This document shows positions 1 to 9,078 of a stretch of DNA of 64,000 nt, piece by piece; positions within the stretch are counted from its first letter, which is position 1; the number at the start of each line of letters is the position of its first letter. A model generated the notes under the pieces. The model was given only the letters and a program-made list of their open reading frames with translations. It had not been told where the DNA came from and did no database searches. Source of the DNA: an uncultured Pelagibacteraceae bacterium (GTDB lineage: Bacteria; Pseudomonadota; Alphaproteobacteria; Pelagibacterales; Pelagibacteraceae); assembly GCA_902589765.1 (NCBI GenBank), contig CACIUF010000001.1, positions 62,001 through 126,000 of the forward strand. The letters run 5' to 3'. The position numbers were made by a program, and so were the translations under genes.

Positions 1-1050
1 CTTTTTAGATTTTAATAATTTAAGAGCATTTGTTTCAAAACCATTTGCAATAATTACCTCTAAAAAAGTTTTGTTTAACTCAACTGCTAAACTTTTATTA
101 ATTTTAAAATTGCAAGAGACAATACCTCCAAATGCGCTTACAGGATCACATTCAAATGCAGATTTATAACTGCTTACTTTGTCCTTTAAAATAGAAACTC
201 CACAAGGGTTAGCATGTTTGATAATTACAGTGCCTATATTTTTTGGTAGACTTTTGGATATCGTTAAAGCAGCAAAAATATCATTGTAATTGTTATAGCT
301 TAATTGTTTTCCATGAATTTTTCTTAATTTGAAATCTTTATTTTTAGAGTAAATAGCAGATATTTGGTGTGGATTTTCTCCATATCTTAATCTCTCAATT
401 AAGTTTCCGTAAATAATTTTTTTCTCTGTAAAATTTTCACTTGTGACTGAATTGAAGTAATCTGAAATTACGGAGTCATAATATGCTGTTTCATTAAAGG
501 CTGATTGAGATAATTTTTTTCTAAATTCTAATTTTGTTGAACCCTTAAATTTTTTTAACTGATCAATCAATGCTGAATATTGATTGGTGGATGTTATTAC
601 TGCAACGTCATTGTAATTTTTTGCAGCACTTCTAACTAAGGCAGGACCACCAATATCAATTTTTTCAATTATTTTATTATGATTTTTTGTTGTGTTTAAA
701 GTTTTTTCAAATGGATAAAAGTTGACTATAACTAAATCAATATTTTGAAAATTATTTTTTTTTATTTCTTTTTTATGAGAATTATTGTCTCTTTTATTTA
801 AGATTCCCGCATGAATTTTTGGATGTAGTGTTTTTACACGTCCATCAAGAATTTCATTAAAACCAGTATAATCAGAAACTTCAAGGCATCGATAGCCTAA
901 TTTTCTAATTGCCTTAAATGTACCCCCTGAACTAATCAGTTTAACATTATACCTGTTTAAAGTTTGTAATAATGGTTTTAAGTTTGATTTATCTGAAACG
1001 GATATTACAGCCGATTTTATTCTTCTTACTATATTTTTTTTATTTGCCAT
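1..1050 (-). CDS. purH: Bifunctional AICAR formyltransferase / IMP cyclohydrolase (partial)
   Basis: Catalyses the last two steps of de novo IMP synthesis in the cytoplasm. About 350 residues are visible and the C-terminus lies beyond the left edge, because no stop occurs before base 1. The N-terminal IMP cyclohydrolase (MGS-like) domain contains the SGGT and GRVKTLHPKIHAG stretches. The transformylase domain begins with YGENPHQ and continues with HANPCG and SAFGGIV. The ATG at 1048-1050 lies inside the end of the upstream heparinase-like gene (22-base overlap, different frame), which suggests translational coupling. Identity is clear from these motifs. Confidence 0.95.
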   Translation of the reverse strand, partial: MANKKNIVRRIKSAVISVSDKSNLKPLLQTLNRYNVKLISSGGTFKAIRKLGYRCLEVSDYTGFNEILDGRVKTLHPKIHAGILNKRDNNSHKKEIKKNNFQNIDLVIVNFYPFEKTLNTTKNHNKIIEKIDIGGPALVRSAAKNYNDVAVITSTNQYSALIDQLKKFKGSTKLEFRKKLSQSAFNETAYYDSVISDYFNSVTSENFTEKKIIYGNLIERLRYGENPHQISAIYSKNKDFKLRKIHGKQLSYNNYNDIFAALTISKSLPKNIGTVIIKHANPCGVSILKDKVSSYKSAFECDPVSAFGGIVSCNFKINKSLAVELNKTFLEVIIANGFETNALKLLKSKK

Positions 1051-2636
1051 TTAATATCTTCGGTCTGGTTATTTGAAATTCCAGAAATAAATATATTTTG
1101 ATTATCAATATATGAATTTTTATTACCGAAATATAAACCATTATCAATATTTATATCATAATTATCACAAGAAAATTTCCAACCCTCATCTTCCAATTCA
1201 ATTAATATTGATTTACCATCCTGAGTTTTCATTAATTTTACGTCAGGTTCTACATGAAATCGAATATCAAATTTATAATTTTTATTAATCTTTTTTAGAA
1301 TTTTATCACAACCAACGAAAGTTTCTTCTTCAGGATAAAATTCTATATTTCTTTCATGAATAGTATTATATTTTTTTTGGTATCCATCATGAGAAGCATT
1401 TATTTTCCAATAGTTTTTTTCAAAAATAGTCTCTCTTTTTGTAATTTTTAAACCCCTGGTAACAAAAAAAGATTTATCACTGTTTGTAAATTTGCAGGAA
1501 GAATTATCATCGATTACTAAGGTATTCTGAGCCGCAGTTGATCTTGATAAATGATTTAGTTTTATATTTGCTTCACTATGATAGCCACAATTGCTAATTA
1601 ATTTTTTTCCATTAGAAATTATTTCAAAAGATAAAGCCCCAGATTGATAATCTTTAGAAAAAAATGAATTTGGTGAAGGACCAGCGTCCATAGTGAGACA
1701 CATCTTTTTATTTCTCAAAATAATATATCCACCATAATCTTGATTGTCATTTTTGAATTTATAACCTAGTCTTTGAAGATAATTATCAAAATTATTATTA
1801 TCCGAGATGTTATTACCGTTATAAAGAATATCACTTTTTAGATTTTGCCAAACAAAAGCGTAACCTTGTCCAAGATAGTATATTGTTTCATTGATATGTT
1901 CTGGAATATTAATTTGAGATTCTTTAAACCACTCTCTGATTAAAATATAATATTTCAAATAAAATATTAATTGTTTAATACTCCTTGATTTAGGAAAACC
2001 AGAATTATCAAGAGTAATTTTAGATATTTTTTTTAGTAAATTTAAACCATATGACAAATACTTTTTTTCATCCTGATAACAAAGGCCAACTAATATAATA
2101 GATGCACAACCTATCAATTTATCTTCAACAAATTTTGATTTATCAATTTCATTTATGAGGTGATTTGCTTGTTTTTGTACCATAGTGTTGAAATCAATTT
2201 TATATTGTCCGTTACCATCTTCATAAGTAAGATTATGACTAGATAACCAAGCAATAATTCTTTTTGCAGTTAGATCGAAATTCCAACTTTTTGCATCGTA
2301 TTTATGATTTAAAGTCATCCAGTTTTTTATAACTGATTGGGTATTTTTTTTTGAAGACTTAAGATCTAAACTAAAAAGCCAATAAAAATTATTAAGTTTT
2401 CTTAAGTTTTTTTTGGTTATTTCTTTATTATCCCAAATTTCATTAAATGCAAAATCTTCAATCCTAAATTTTTTTTTTTGATATTTAATTAAGGATGAAA
2501 GTAAATGAGGACTAGGCTTATAGATCAAATTTTGATAATAAGTTTTTGAAATTTTTTTATCGTACAGACTAGAATTTAAATATAATTCTCTTATTTTATC
2601 GAAAATATTAAAAAAAAACCGATTTATGTAAATCAT
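1029..2636 (-). CDS. Heparinase II/III family protein
   Basis: A 535-residue protein resembling the alphaproteobacterial heparinase II/III-like family. The N-terminal half (about residues 60-280) is helical, as expected for the alpha/alpha toroid. The C-terminal half is a beta-sandwich with the family-typical stretch GGYIILRNKK...MDAGP (about 300-320) and SRSTAAQNTLVIDD (about 365-380). The family degrades acidic polysaccharides by elimination; the substrate here is unknown and may be an envelope polysaccharide. No signal peptide is obvious. It lies between rpe and purH on the same strand, 4 bases from the rpe start side, and overlaps purH by 22 bases. In other alphaproteobacteria a similar gene also sits next to purH, so context supports the call. 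Confidence 0.82.
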   Translation of the reverse strand: MIYINRFFFNIFDKIRELYLNSSLYDKKISKTYYQNLIYKPSPHLLSSLIKYQKKKFRIEDFAFNEIWDNKEITKKNLRKLNNFYWLFSLDLKSSKKNTQSVIKNWMTLNHKYDAKSWNFDLTAKRIIAWLSSHNLTYEDGNGQYKIDFNTMVQKQANHLINEIDKSKFVEDKLIGCASIILVGLCYQDEKKYLSYGLNLLKKISKITLDNSGFPKSRSIKQLIFYLKYYILIREWFKESQINIPEHINETIYYLGQGYAFVWQNLKSDILYNGNNISDNNNFDNYLQRLGYKFKNDNQDYGGYIILRNKKMCLTMDAGPSPNSFFSKDYQSGALSFEIISNGKKLISNCGYHSEANIKLNHLSRSTAAQNTLVIDDNSSCKFTNSDKSFFVTRGLKITKRETIFEKNYWKINASHDGYQKKYNTIHERNIEFYPEEETFVGCDKILKKINKNYKFDIRFHVEPDVKLMKTQDGKSILIELEDEGWKFSCDNYDINIDNGLYFGNKNSYIDNQNIFISGISNNQTEDIKWQIKKI

Positions 2637-2640
2637 GAAA

Positions 2641-3300
2641 TTATTTTGATTTTAATAATTCAATATTCTTTTTTATATCTCCATTATTACTTTTAAAAAT
2701 TGTTGTTCCAGAAACGAGTATATTTGCTCCTGCTTCTATTGCCTCTTTTGAATTGTCAAAATTGATACCTCCATCAATTTCAATATCAAAATTGAGATTT
2801 TGAGCTTTCTGTATTTCTTTTAGCTCTTTAATTTTTGATAAAACTTCTGGCATAAATTTTTGACCACCAAAACCGGGGTTAACACTCATTATTAAAACTA
2901 AGTCAATTTCGTTCAAGTGTTCTCTAATTACATCAACTTTAGTTTCAGGATTTAAAGATACTCCGACCTTTTTATTTAATTGTTTTATCTTTGAAATAGA
3001 TGAACTTAGATCGTCTGTAGCTTCTGGATGAATAGTAATAATATCTGCACCTGCATCAGAATATGCATCAATATATTTGTGTACTGGAGAAATCATTAAA
3101 TGGACATCAAATATCATTGATGATTGTTTTTTTAATGCTTTTATAACTGGAGGTCCAATGGTTAAATTTGGAACAAAATGCCCATCCATCACATCTACAT
3201 GAATCATATCGGCCCCGGCGTCTTCCAAACGTTTTATTTCGTTTCCTAATTGACTAAAATCAGCAGATAAGATTGACGGTGATATTTGTATTTTTTTCAT
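2641..3300 (-). CDS. rpe: Ribulose-phosphate 3-epimerase
   Basis: Interconverts ribulose 5-phosphate and xylulose 5-phosphate in the pentose phosphate pathway. The 219 residues are full length for the family. Visible motifs are the N-terminal SPSILSADFSQLG, the metal and catalytic segment HVDVMDGHFVPN, DVHLMI, VNPGFGGQ and the phosphate-binding IDGGIN and SGTTIF segments. It is a TIM-barrel enzyme of the cytoplasm. The stop is 4 bases before the heparinase-like start, so the two are probably co-transcribed. Confidence 0.97.
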   Translation of the reverse strand: MKKIQISPSILSADFSQLGNEIKRLEDAGADMIHVDVMDGHFVPNLTIGPPVIKALKKQSSMIFDVHLMISPVHKYIDAYSDAGADIITIHPEATDDLSSSISKIKQLNKKVGVSLNPETKVDVIREHLNEIDLVLIMSVNPGFGGQKFMPEVLSKIKELKEIQKAQNLNFDIEIDGGINFDNSKEAIEAGANILVSGTTIFKSNNGDIKKNIELLKSK

Positions 3301-3327
3301 TGATAACTAAATTACTAGTACCAATTT

Positions 3328-3684
3328 TTAAAATTTAATTGAATTAAAAAATTGATAAATTTGTCTAGAAATTTCACTTTCCAAAGGAAAAGATAACATT
3401 CCCATGACAGAATATCCCAAAATCCATGGCATTAAATAAAATCTTATCATAAAGAAAAACCAAGCAACATATAGTGGAACTATCGGTTGAATAATAAATT
3501 CGGGTGTAATTGGTTTAAAAATACGTAGTAATGGATTTGTAAATTTTACGAATACTTTCATGAAAAAAAATTGAGAGTCTTCTTTTTGGAAAATATTCAT
3601 TGCAACTCTACCAATTAATGTCCACATTATTACCCCAAGTATGTAATCAATAATGTACACCATTGGGTGAAAATTAGCCGACAT
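3328..3684 (-). CDS. YggT-like small inner-membrane protein
   Basis: A 118-residue protein with two to three hydrophobic segments (about 8-30, 65-85 and 85-100). The stretch NPLLRIFKPITPEF followed by a hydrophobic helix resembles the YggT family, where a Pro-Leu-Leu-Arg amphipathic segment precedes the last membrane helix. A second, more typical YggT protein is encoded at 12910-13200. YggT proteins are linked to osmotic tolerance and envelope assembly, but a precise role is not established. It lies 27 bases upstream of rpe and is probably the first gene of that minus-strand operon. The family call is a resemblance and not certain. Confidence 0.55.
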   Translation of the reverse strand: MSANFHPMVYIIDYILGVIMWTLIGRVAMNIFQKEDSQFFFMKVFVKFTNPLLRIFKPITPEFIIQPIVPLYVAWFFFMIRFYLMPWILGYSVMGMLSFPLESEISRQIYQFFNSIKF

Positions 3685-3718
3685 TTAAGAATTTATATTG
3701 GAAAAAGACTTGAATTAA

Positions 3719-3742
3719 AAGGGGCGAAATTAATCGCCCCTT
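3719..3742 (-). terminator. Rho-independent terminator of the symporter operon
   Basis: A perfect 9-bp stem (AAGGGGCGA / TCGCCCCTT) with a 6-base loop lies 12 bases after the symporter stop. Read on the minus strand it is followed by TTAATT, giving a short T-rich tail. It is one of very few GC-rich hairpins in the window and separates the symporter transcript from the YggT-rpe-purH genes that follow on the same strand. Confidence 0.85.
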
Positions 3743-3753
3743 AAAATAATTAT

Positions 3754-5568
3754 TTAGTGTTGTTTGCCAAGGATCGATTTACCTGATGGTACTCGAACCT
3801 CATCAACCATTTTCTGCGTTGCAGCGTTTGGCGCTGAAGTCATTAGACTTACAACAACCATAGCTACTAAGCTGACAGCTGAACCAAAGATACCAAATGT
3901 TAACTGTGTAATACCTAAGAATCCACTTCCGCCGCTTCTTACCCAAATTAGGTAACCAGCACCAGAAATTAATCCTAAAGCCATACCAGCTATAGCACCT
4001 TCTCTGTTAGCTCTCTTCCACCATACACCAAGTACAAGTGGGAAGAATAATCCAGACATCGCAAAGTCAAAAGCCCAGATTACCGAACCTAAGATACCTT
4101 GGATCTCCATTGCTGCAATAGTTGCTCCAGCAAAACCAATTACTACAAGTAGTACCCTTGCAACAACTAGTCTCTTAGCAGTCTCAGCTTTTGGATCGAT
4201 GATTTTATAATAAACATCGTGTGAGATTGCATTAGCAATTGCTAGAATCAAACCATCAGCTGTTGACATGGCAGCAGCCATACCTCCAGCAGCAACTAGA
4301 CCTGAGATTACGTATGGTAATCCAGCTATTTCTGGAGTTGCTAACACAACGGCTTTACCACCCATGAAAAACTCATTTAATTCAAGAGTTCCATTTCCGT
4401 TAAAGTCGCTTACAAACATTAAGTTTGCTTGGTTCCAGTTTTGATACCAATCTATCGCTTGTACTTCTGAAATTGATTTACCAATAATACCTGTTGGTAA
4501 TGTTGGATCAATCAATGACAACTTAGATAGTGTCGCTAACATTGGAGCAGAAGAATAAAGTAGGAAAATAAAGAATAAAGACCAACCTACTGATTTTCTA
4601 GCTGCTTTTACACTCGGAGTAGTGAAATATCTCATCATCACGTGAGGCAATGAAGCTGTTCCCATCATCATCGCTAGTGCTAATGAAATAAACGCCCAAG
4701 GCGTTGCATTCACCGCTGAGTGAGCTTTAGTTATACCAGCCAAACCTTTTGGCACCTCTTTTAGATTTTCAGCAGAGTTTTTCACAAAACCAAACTGAGC
4801 TTCTAATTCAGCAATTCTTGATACTTCATCAGCTAACATGAAGTGTGGGAAGAAACCCGCACCCATTTTGTTACTGATCCAGAATACTGGTAATAAGTAA
4901 GCTATGATTAGTACAATATATTGTGCAACCTGTGTCCAAGTTACTCCTCTCATACCGCCTAACATTGAACATAGTAAGATACTTACTAATCCAACATAAA
5001 CTGCGTATTGGAATGGAATATCAAGTGCAACAGATGCAATAGTACCTGTAGCGTTAATTTGTGCAGTCACATAAGTAAATGATGCAACAGTTAAAACTAC
5101 CACTGCAAGAAATCTACTTAAATTACCACCATATCTTGTACCAATAAAATCTGGAACTGTGTAACAGCCAAATTTTCTCAAGTATGGTGCTAATAAAGAT
5201 GCGACTAATACATATCCACCAGTCCAACCTACAAGAAGTGCCATATATCCGTAACCCTTGAAGTAAATACCTCCTGCCATTGCAACGAATGATGCACCAG
5301 ACATCCAGTCTGCTGCAGTTGCCATTCCGTTGAATACAGTTGGCACTTGTCTTCCAGCTACGTAATAAGCATCAGCTTGAGCTGTACGTGATAGATAACC
5401 AATTATAGCATAAATGGCTACTGTGAAAGCAACGAAACAAATTCCGATTGTTTTCGCAGTCATACCCATCTGCTCGGCAATTGACATAATGATTATGAAA
5501 GCTAAAAAACCTCCTGTATAGATTCCATAAACCTTAGGTAAATTGTCTATAAAATTACCTTTCATCAT
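3754..5568 (-). CDS. Sodium/solute (acetate-type) symporter, large subunit
   Basis: A 604-residue sodium/solute symporter (SSS family) with about 13 membrane segments, most like the acetate permease ActP and the VC_2705-type subfamily. That subfamily is paired with a small DUF4212 protein, and exactly such a gene ends one base upstream. Visible motifs are ADAYYVAGR, TAADWMSGASFV near the N-terminus and MSTADGLILAIANAISHD near residue 430. The loop at residues 388-399 (bases 4372-4407) matches a calcium-binding EF-hand loop, D-F-N-G-N-G-T-L-E-L-N-E, which is unusual for a transporter. Acetate is the inferred substrate because acetyl-CoA synthetase is encoded nearby; other short acids are possible. 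Confidence 0.9.
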   Translation of the reverse strand: MMKGNFIDNLPKVYGIYTGGFLAFIIIMSIAEQMGMTAKTIGICFVAFTVAIYAIIGYLSRTAQADAYYVAGRQVPTVFNGMATAADWMSGASFVAMAGGIYFKGYGYMALLVGWTGGYVLVASLLAPYLRKFGCYTVPDFIGTRYGGNLSRFLAVVVLTVASFTYVTAQINATGTIASVALDIPFQYAVYVGLVSILLCSMLGGMRGVTWTQVAQYIVLIIAYLLPVFWISNKMGAGFFPHFMLADEVSRIAELEAQFGFVKNSAENLKEVPKGLAGITKAHSAVNATPWAFISLALAMMMGTASLPHVMMRYFTTPSVKAARKSVGWSLFFIFLLYSSAPMLATLSKLSLIDPTLPTGIIGKSISEVQAIDWYQNWNQANLMFVSDFNGNGTLELNEFFMGGKAVVLATPEIAGLPYVISGLVAAGGMAAAMSTADGLILAIANAISHDVYYKIIDPKAETAKRLVVARVLLVVIGFAGATIAAMEIQGILGSVIWAFDFAMSGLFFPLVLGVWWKRANREGAIAGMALGLISGAGYLIWVRSGGSGFLGITQLTFGIFGSAVSLVAMVVVSLMTSAPNAATQKMVDEVRVPSGKSILGKQH

Positions 5569-5829
5569 TTAGTCATCCCCTCTTTCTGAGAAGCCGAACT
5601 CTTCATCAATTTTCTCCTGCCTGTTCGCAAACCAGAAAATTAGGATTACGAAAGCACCAAGAGAACCCTGACAAGTGAACCAATAAGTTAACGGATAACC
5701 AAATGGTCCCGTAACTTCATTCATTTCAGCTCCGAATAAGAAGATGCCAATTGAGAATACAAACCAGATTGCTAGTGTCATGAATAGCAAACCTCTGGAT
5801 TTTTCCCAGTGTTGTTCTTGTTTTGACAT
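5569..5829 (-). CDS. DUF4212 small partner subunit of sodium/solute symporter
   Basis: An 86-residue protein with two membrane helices (about 14-34 and 50-70), charged ends and the family-typical central stretch FGYPLTYW between them. DUF4212 proteins are encoded directly upstream of VC_2705-type symporters and are thought to be a small subunit. The stop (5569-5571) abuts the symporter ATG (5566-5568) with no gap, so the two are translationally linked. A purine-rich GAGAGG lies about 6 bases before the start codon and can serve as ribosome binding site. Confidence 0.85.
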   Translation of the reverse strand: MSKQEQHWEKSRGLLFMTLAIWFVFSIGIFLFGAEMNEVTGPFGYPLTYWFTCQGSLGAFVILIFWFANRQEKIDEEFGFSERGDD

Positions 5830-5847
5830 TTATACCTCTCTCTTTTT

Positions 5848-5943
5848 AGTTATAACTGGCAAAAACCATAACCATTATCGAAGAGATTTAAAGTGTTAAA
5901 ATTGCTCAAATTAGTCCAATTTATGGGTTATAACTATCAAAAA
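5848..5943. promoter_or_regulatory. Divergent promoter region with a duplicated GTTATAAC palindrome
   Basis: The 125-base region between the symporter operon (minus) and the unknown gene at 5955 (plus) holds two near-identical 17-mers, at 5849-5865 and 5927-5943, that differ at two positions. Each starts with the 8-bp palindrome GTTATAAC followed by CAAAAA after two bases. The first sits in a 10-bp palindrome AGTTATAACT. Duplicated palindromes in a divergent promoter are a usual operator geometry; that these bind a regulator is inference. Confidence 0.4.
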
Positions 5944-5954
5944 TAGCTTATTTT

Positions 5955-6578
5955 ATGGGAAAATATAAACTTACTTGGAAAGATCTTACCTTGAGGGACT
6001 TCAAGATCTATCTATTTGCCCTTTTTAAAGCATTTATCCCTAAAAAAAAAATAAAGTCATTAGATGAATTAGAGCATTTTATTCAAACAAAATCAGCTTG
6101 GGTTTCGCAAGTTACTTTGTATGGTTATTTAAAGACTAGGATGGGCACTAGGTATGTGCTTCATTTTGAAAATGATGAATTTATGAAGTCAGTTAATTTA
6201 GCTAAATGGAATATCTATGCTGTAGCTTTACAAGATCTTACGTTTTTTACTTTCTCTTATTTAAAAGCAACTACAAACTATGAAGATACCAATAAGGCTA
6301 AAGAAATTTTTTTTAAAATTCTAGATGATGAAATTTCAAACAAAATGCCTTTAGATATTATCGAAAACACCAAAAAAAATTTTGATGAAAGATTTGAGAA
6401 AATGAATTGGGATACTTATCATAGTGATCTCCCTTTTAATCCAAGCGCATTATCTTTATATAAGTGGGCTCCAATTGCAGAGGAGCTAAAAACTTTAGAT
6501 CGTAAAATAGTTTTGAATTCAGTCATTCTCAAATGGGATGTCGTTAAGAAAGAATTTCAAGAAAGATTAGGTTTCTAA
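5955..6578 (+). CDS. Conserved hypothetical protein next to acetate genes
   Basis: I do not recognise a family. The 207-residue product is soluble-looking, rich in Lys, aromatic and acidic residues, with one moderately hydrophobic N-terminal patch (about 17-30) and no signal peptide. It is expressed divergently from the symporter operon, and its TAA stop nests with the acs stop (CTAA, bases 6575-6578), so the two genes converge with a 4-base overlap. Its position between an acetate-type symporter and acetyl-CoA synthetase suggests, without proving, a role in the same process. Confidence 0.75.
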   Translation: MGKYKLTWKDLTLRDFKIYLFALFKAFIPKKKIKSLDELEHFIQTKSAWVSQVTLYGYLKTRMGTRYVLHFENDEFMKSVNLAKWNIYAVALQDLTFFTFSYLKATTNYEDTNKAKEIFFKILDDEISNKMPLDIIENTKKNFDERFEKMNWDTYHSDLPFNPSALSLYKWAPIAEELKTLDRKIVLNSVILKWDVVKKEFQERLGF

Positions 6579-8653
6579 GTATTTTTTCTATTGTCAACTA
6601 AACTATCAACAACACTTGGATCAGCTAAAGTAGTGGTATCGCCTAATTGACCATGTTCATTTGCTGCAATCTTTCTAAGAATTCTTCTCATTATTTTTCC
6701 AGATCTTGTTTTTGGAAGCCCTGGAGTGAAGTGAATCAAGTCAGGAGTTGCTAATGGACCTATTTGTTTTCTAACCCATAATTTTAGTTCTCTTTCAAGA
6801 TCTCCTGTCTCAGTCTCGCCTGCATTAAGAGTTACGTAACAATAAAGTCCATTTCCTTTAATGTCATGTGGATAACCAACCACGGCAGCTTCAGCAACTT
6901 TAGGATGAGCAACAAAAGCACTTTCAATTTCAGCAGTACCCAAGTTATGTCCTGATACAATAATTACATCATCTACTCGTCCAGTGATCCAGTAATATCC
7001 ATCTTTGTCTCGTCTGCACCCATCCCCAGTAAAGTATTTTCCATCAAATTGAGAAAAGTAAGTATCAATAAATCTCTGATGATCGCCATAAACAGTTCTC
7101 ATTTGGCCTGGCCAAGACTGAGCTATACAAAGTCTTCCTTCTCCTGCACCTTTAATTTCTTTTCCATCTTTATCGACAAGAACAGGTTTAATTCCATAAA
7201 AAGGTTTTGTTGCTGAACCAGGTTTTAAAGGTATAGCACCTGTTTGAGGTGCAATTAAAATTCCACCCGTCTCAGTTTGCCACCACGTATCTACGATTGG
7301 ACACTTTGAGTTTCCAACTGTTTTATAATACCACATCCAAGCCTCTGGATTTATAGGCTCTCCTACTGTACCTAATAATTTAAGAGATTTGCGAGATGTT
7401 TTATTTACTGGATCATCGCCCTCTCGCATAAGGGCTCTGATAGCTGTTGGAGCAGTGTAAAAAGTATTTACTTTATATTTATCAACAATCTGCCACCATC
7501 TTGAGCTGTCTGGATAATTTGGTACTCCCTCAAACATAATTGTAGTAGCTCCATTAGATAAAGGTCCATAAATTATATAACTATGACCTGTTACCCAACC
7601 TATATCTGCAGTGCACCAATAAATATCTTTAGGCTTATAGTTAAATATGTATTGATGAGTCATGGATGCATAGACCATGTATCCACCCGTTGTGTGTAAC
7701 ACACCTTTCGGTTTACCAGTAGATCCAGAAGTATAAAGAATAAATAAAGGATCTTCCGCATTCATTTCCTCAGGTTCACAATGACTTGGGACATCTTTAA
7801 TTAGATCATGATACCAAACATCTCTGCTCTCATCCCAATAAACATAGTTTCCTGTTCTTTTGACAACAATACATTTTTTAACATCAGGACAATTACTTAA
7901 TGCTTCATCGGTTGTTGCTTTTAATGGAATTGTTTTTCCACCTCTAACACCCTCATCAGCTGTTATAATGTATTCTGATTTACAATCATTTACTCTTCCA
8001 GAAATAGACTCTGCTGAAAAACCACCAAATATTATAGAATGTATGGCTCCTATCCTTGCACAAGCTAACATCAAAACAGCCAGCTCAGGTATCATCGTTA
8101 AATATATTGTTACTCTGTCTCCTTTTTGTATCCCTAATTTTTTTAAACCATTAGCTGCTTTTGAAACTTTTTGATGAAGTTGTTTATAAGAAATTTTTTG
8201 AGTATCCTTAGGATCATCACCTACCCAAATTATAGCTGTTTTATCTTTTTTATCTTTTAAGTGTCGATCAATACAATTAGCAGAGGCATTTAAAGTTCCA
8301 TCTTCAAACCATTTTATTTTAACTTCATCTTTACTATACTTCACATCTTTAATTTTTTTATATGGTTTTATCCATGTAATTCTTTTTCCTTCTTTTTTCC
8401 AAAAAGCATTATTGTTCTTAATAGAGTCAGTATATTTATTCTGATATTGAGATTTATTAATTAAACCACTTTTCACCCACTCTGGTTTTGGTTTAAAAAT
8501 TTGTTCTTGTGTTGAGCCTTCGTTATTAATTTTAACTTTTTTTATCTTACTTCTAATCTTTTTTTTTCTTTTAAGAATTTTTTTTCTTTTTTTAACCTTC
8601 TTTCTTTTTGAGGTTTTTTTTCTAGATTTAGATTTTTTCTTTTTTTTAGGCAT
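6575..8653 (-). CDS. acs: Acetyl-CoA synthetase with polybasic N-terminal extension
   Basis: Activates acetate to acetyl-CoA through acetyl-AMP. The ANL-family core is complete: the P-loop [12 protein letters not shown] (about residue 310), the acetyl-pocket WWQTETGG region, the hinge region around GRVDDVI, and the C-terminal acetylation-site motif [11 protein letters not shown]. Length is 692 residues against about 650 for the family. The excess is an N-terminal tail of about 45 residues made almost only of Lys, Arg and Ser. No other ATG, GTG or TTG occurs in frame between residue 1 and the core, so the tail seems to be translated. It fits functionally with the acetate-type symporter encoded downstream. 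Confidence 0.96.
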   Translation of the reverse strand: MPKKKKKSKSRKKTSKRKKVKKRKKILKRKKKIRSKIKKVKINNEGSTQEQIFKPKPEWVKSGLINKSQYQNKYTDSIKNNNAFWKKEGKRITWIKPYKKIKDVKYSKDEVKIKWFEDGTLNASANCIDRHLKDKKDKTAIIWVGDDPKDTQKISYKQLHQKVSKAANGLKKLGIQKGDRVTIYLTMIPELAVLMLACARIGAIHSIIFGGFSAESISGRVNDCKSEYIITADEGVRGGKTIPLKATTDEALSNCPDVKKCIVVKRTGNYVYWDESRDVWYHDLIKDVPSHCEPEEMNAEDPLFILYTSGSTGKPKGVLHTTGGYMVYASMTHQYIFNYKPKDIYWCTADIGWVTGHSYIIYGPLSNGATTIMFEGVPNYPDSSRWWQIVDKYKVNTFYTAPTAIRALMREGDDPVNKTSRKSLKLLGTVGEPINPEAWMWYYKTVGNSKCPIVDTWWQTETGGILIAPQTGAIPLKPGSATKPFYGIKPVLVDKDGKEIKGAGEGRLCIAQSWPGQMRTVYGDHQRFIDTYFSQFDGKYFTGDGCRRDKDGYYWITGRVDDVIIVSGHNLGTAEIESAFVAHPKVAEAAVVGYPHDIKGNGLYCYVTLNAGETETGDLERELKLWVRKQIGPLATPDLIHFTPGLPKTRSGKIMRRILRKIAANEHGQLGDTTTLADPSVVDSLVDNRKNT

Positions 8654-8664
8654 AAATATTATTT

Positions 8665-9078
8665 CTAAATCTTACCCATGTTATTTAAAATTTTCCAGCT
8701 TTTAGAATCTATCGGCATTACTGATAGTCTGCTTTGTTTAATAAGTGATAAATGGCTTAATTGCTTGTTTTTCTTAATATCCTCAAGACTTACAGGCTTA
8801 TTTAATTTTTTTAAAAACTTTACTGTAACAGCAACAAATCGACCAGATTTATCTGTCTTGTCTAAATATGCTTCCTTAATAACCTCAACAATACCAACAA
8901 TTTCCTTTCCTATGTTCGAATGATAGAAAAAACATTGATCTCCTTTTCTCATTGATTTTAAATTTTTGGCAGCTTGATAATTTCTTACTCCATCCCAAGG
9001 AGCACCTTTAATACCAGCTTTTTTTTGTTGATCAATTGACCAAACGTCAGGTTCTGACTTAAGTAACCAATATTGCAT
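8665..9078 (-). CDS. EVE domain-containing protein
   Basis: A 137-residue single-domain EVE (PUA-like fold) protein. Visible family residues are [12 protein letters not shown] at the N-terminus, the WDGVRNYQA motif that lines the base-binding pocket, and [12 protein letters not shown] proteins are thought to bind modified bases in nucleic acids; the natural ligand here is unknown. The ATG overlaps the tsaD stop by one base (TAATG), so it is translated from the tsaD message. In many alphaproteobacteria an EVE gene lies near tsaD, with gpsA between; gpsA is absent here. Confidence 0.9.
   Translation of the reverse strand: MQYWLLKSEPDVWSIDQQKKAGIKGAPWDGVRNYQAAKNLKSMRKGDQCFFYHSNIGKEIVGIVEVIKEAYLDKTDKSGRFVAVTVKFLKKLNKPVSLEDIKKNKQLSHLSLIKQSRLSVMPIDSKSWKILNNMGKI

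Noticed and set aside
3764-3955. Plus-strand frame in the symporter 3' end
   Set aside because: Antisense shadow of a membrane-protein gene; no ribosome binding site and no recognisable product.
7860-8174. Open frame of 104 codons on the plus strand inside acs
   Set aside because: It is antisense to a strongly conserved part of acetyl-CoA synthetase and its composition follows from the acs codons; no family features.
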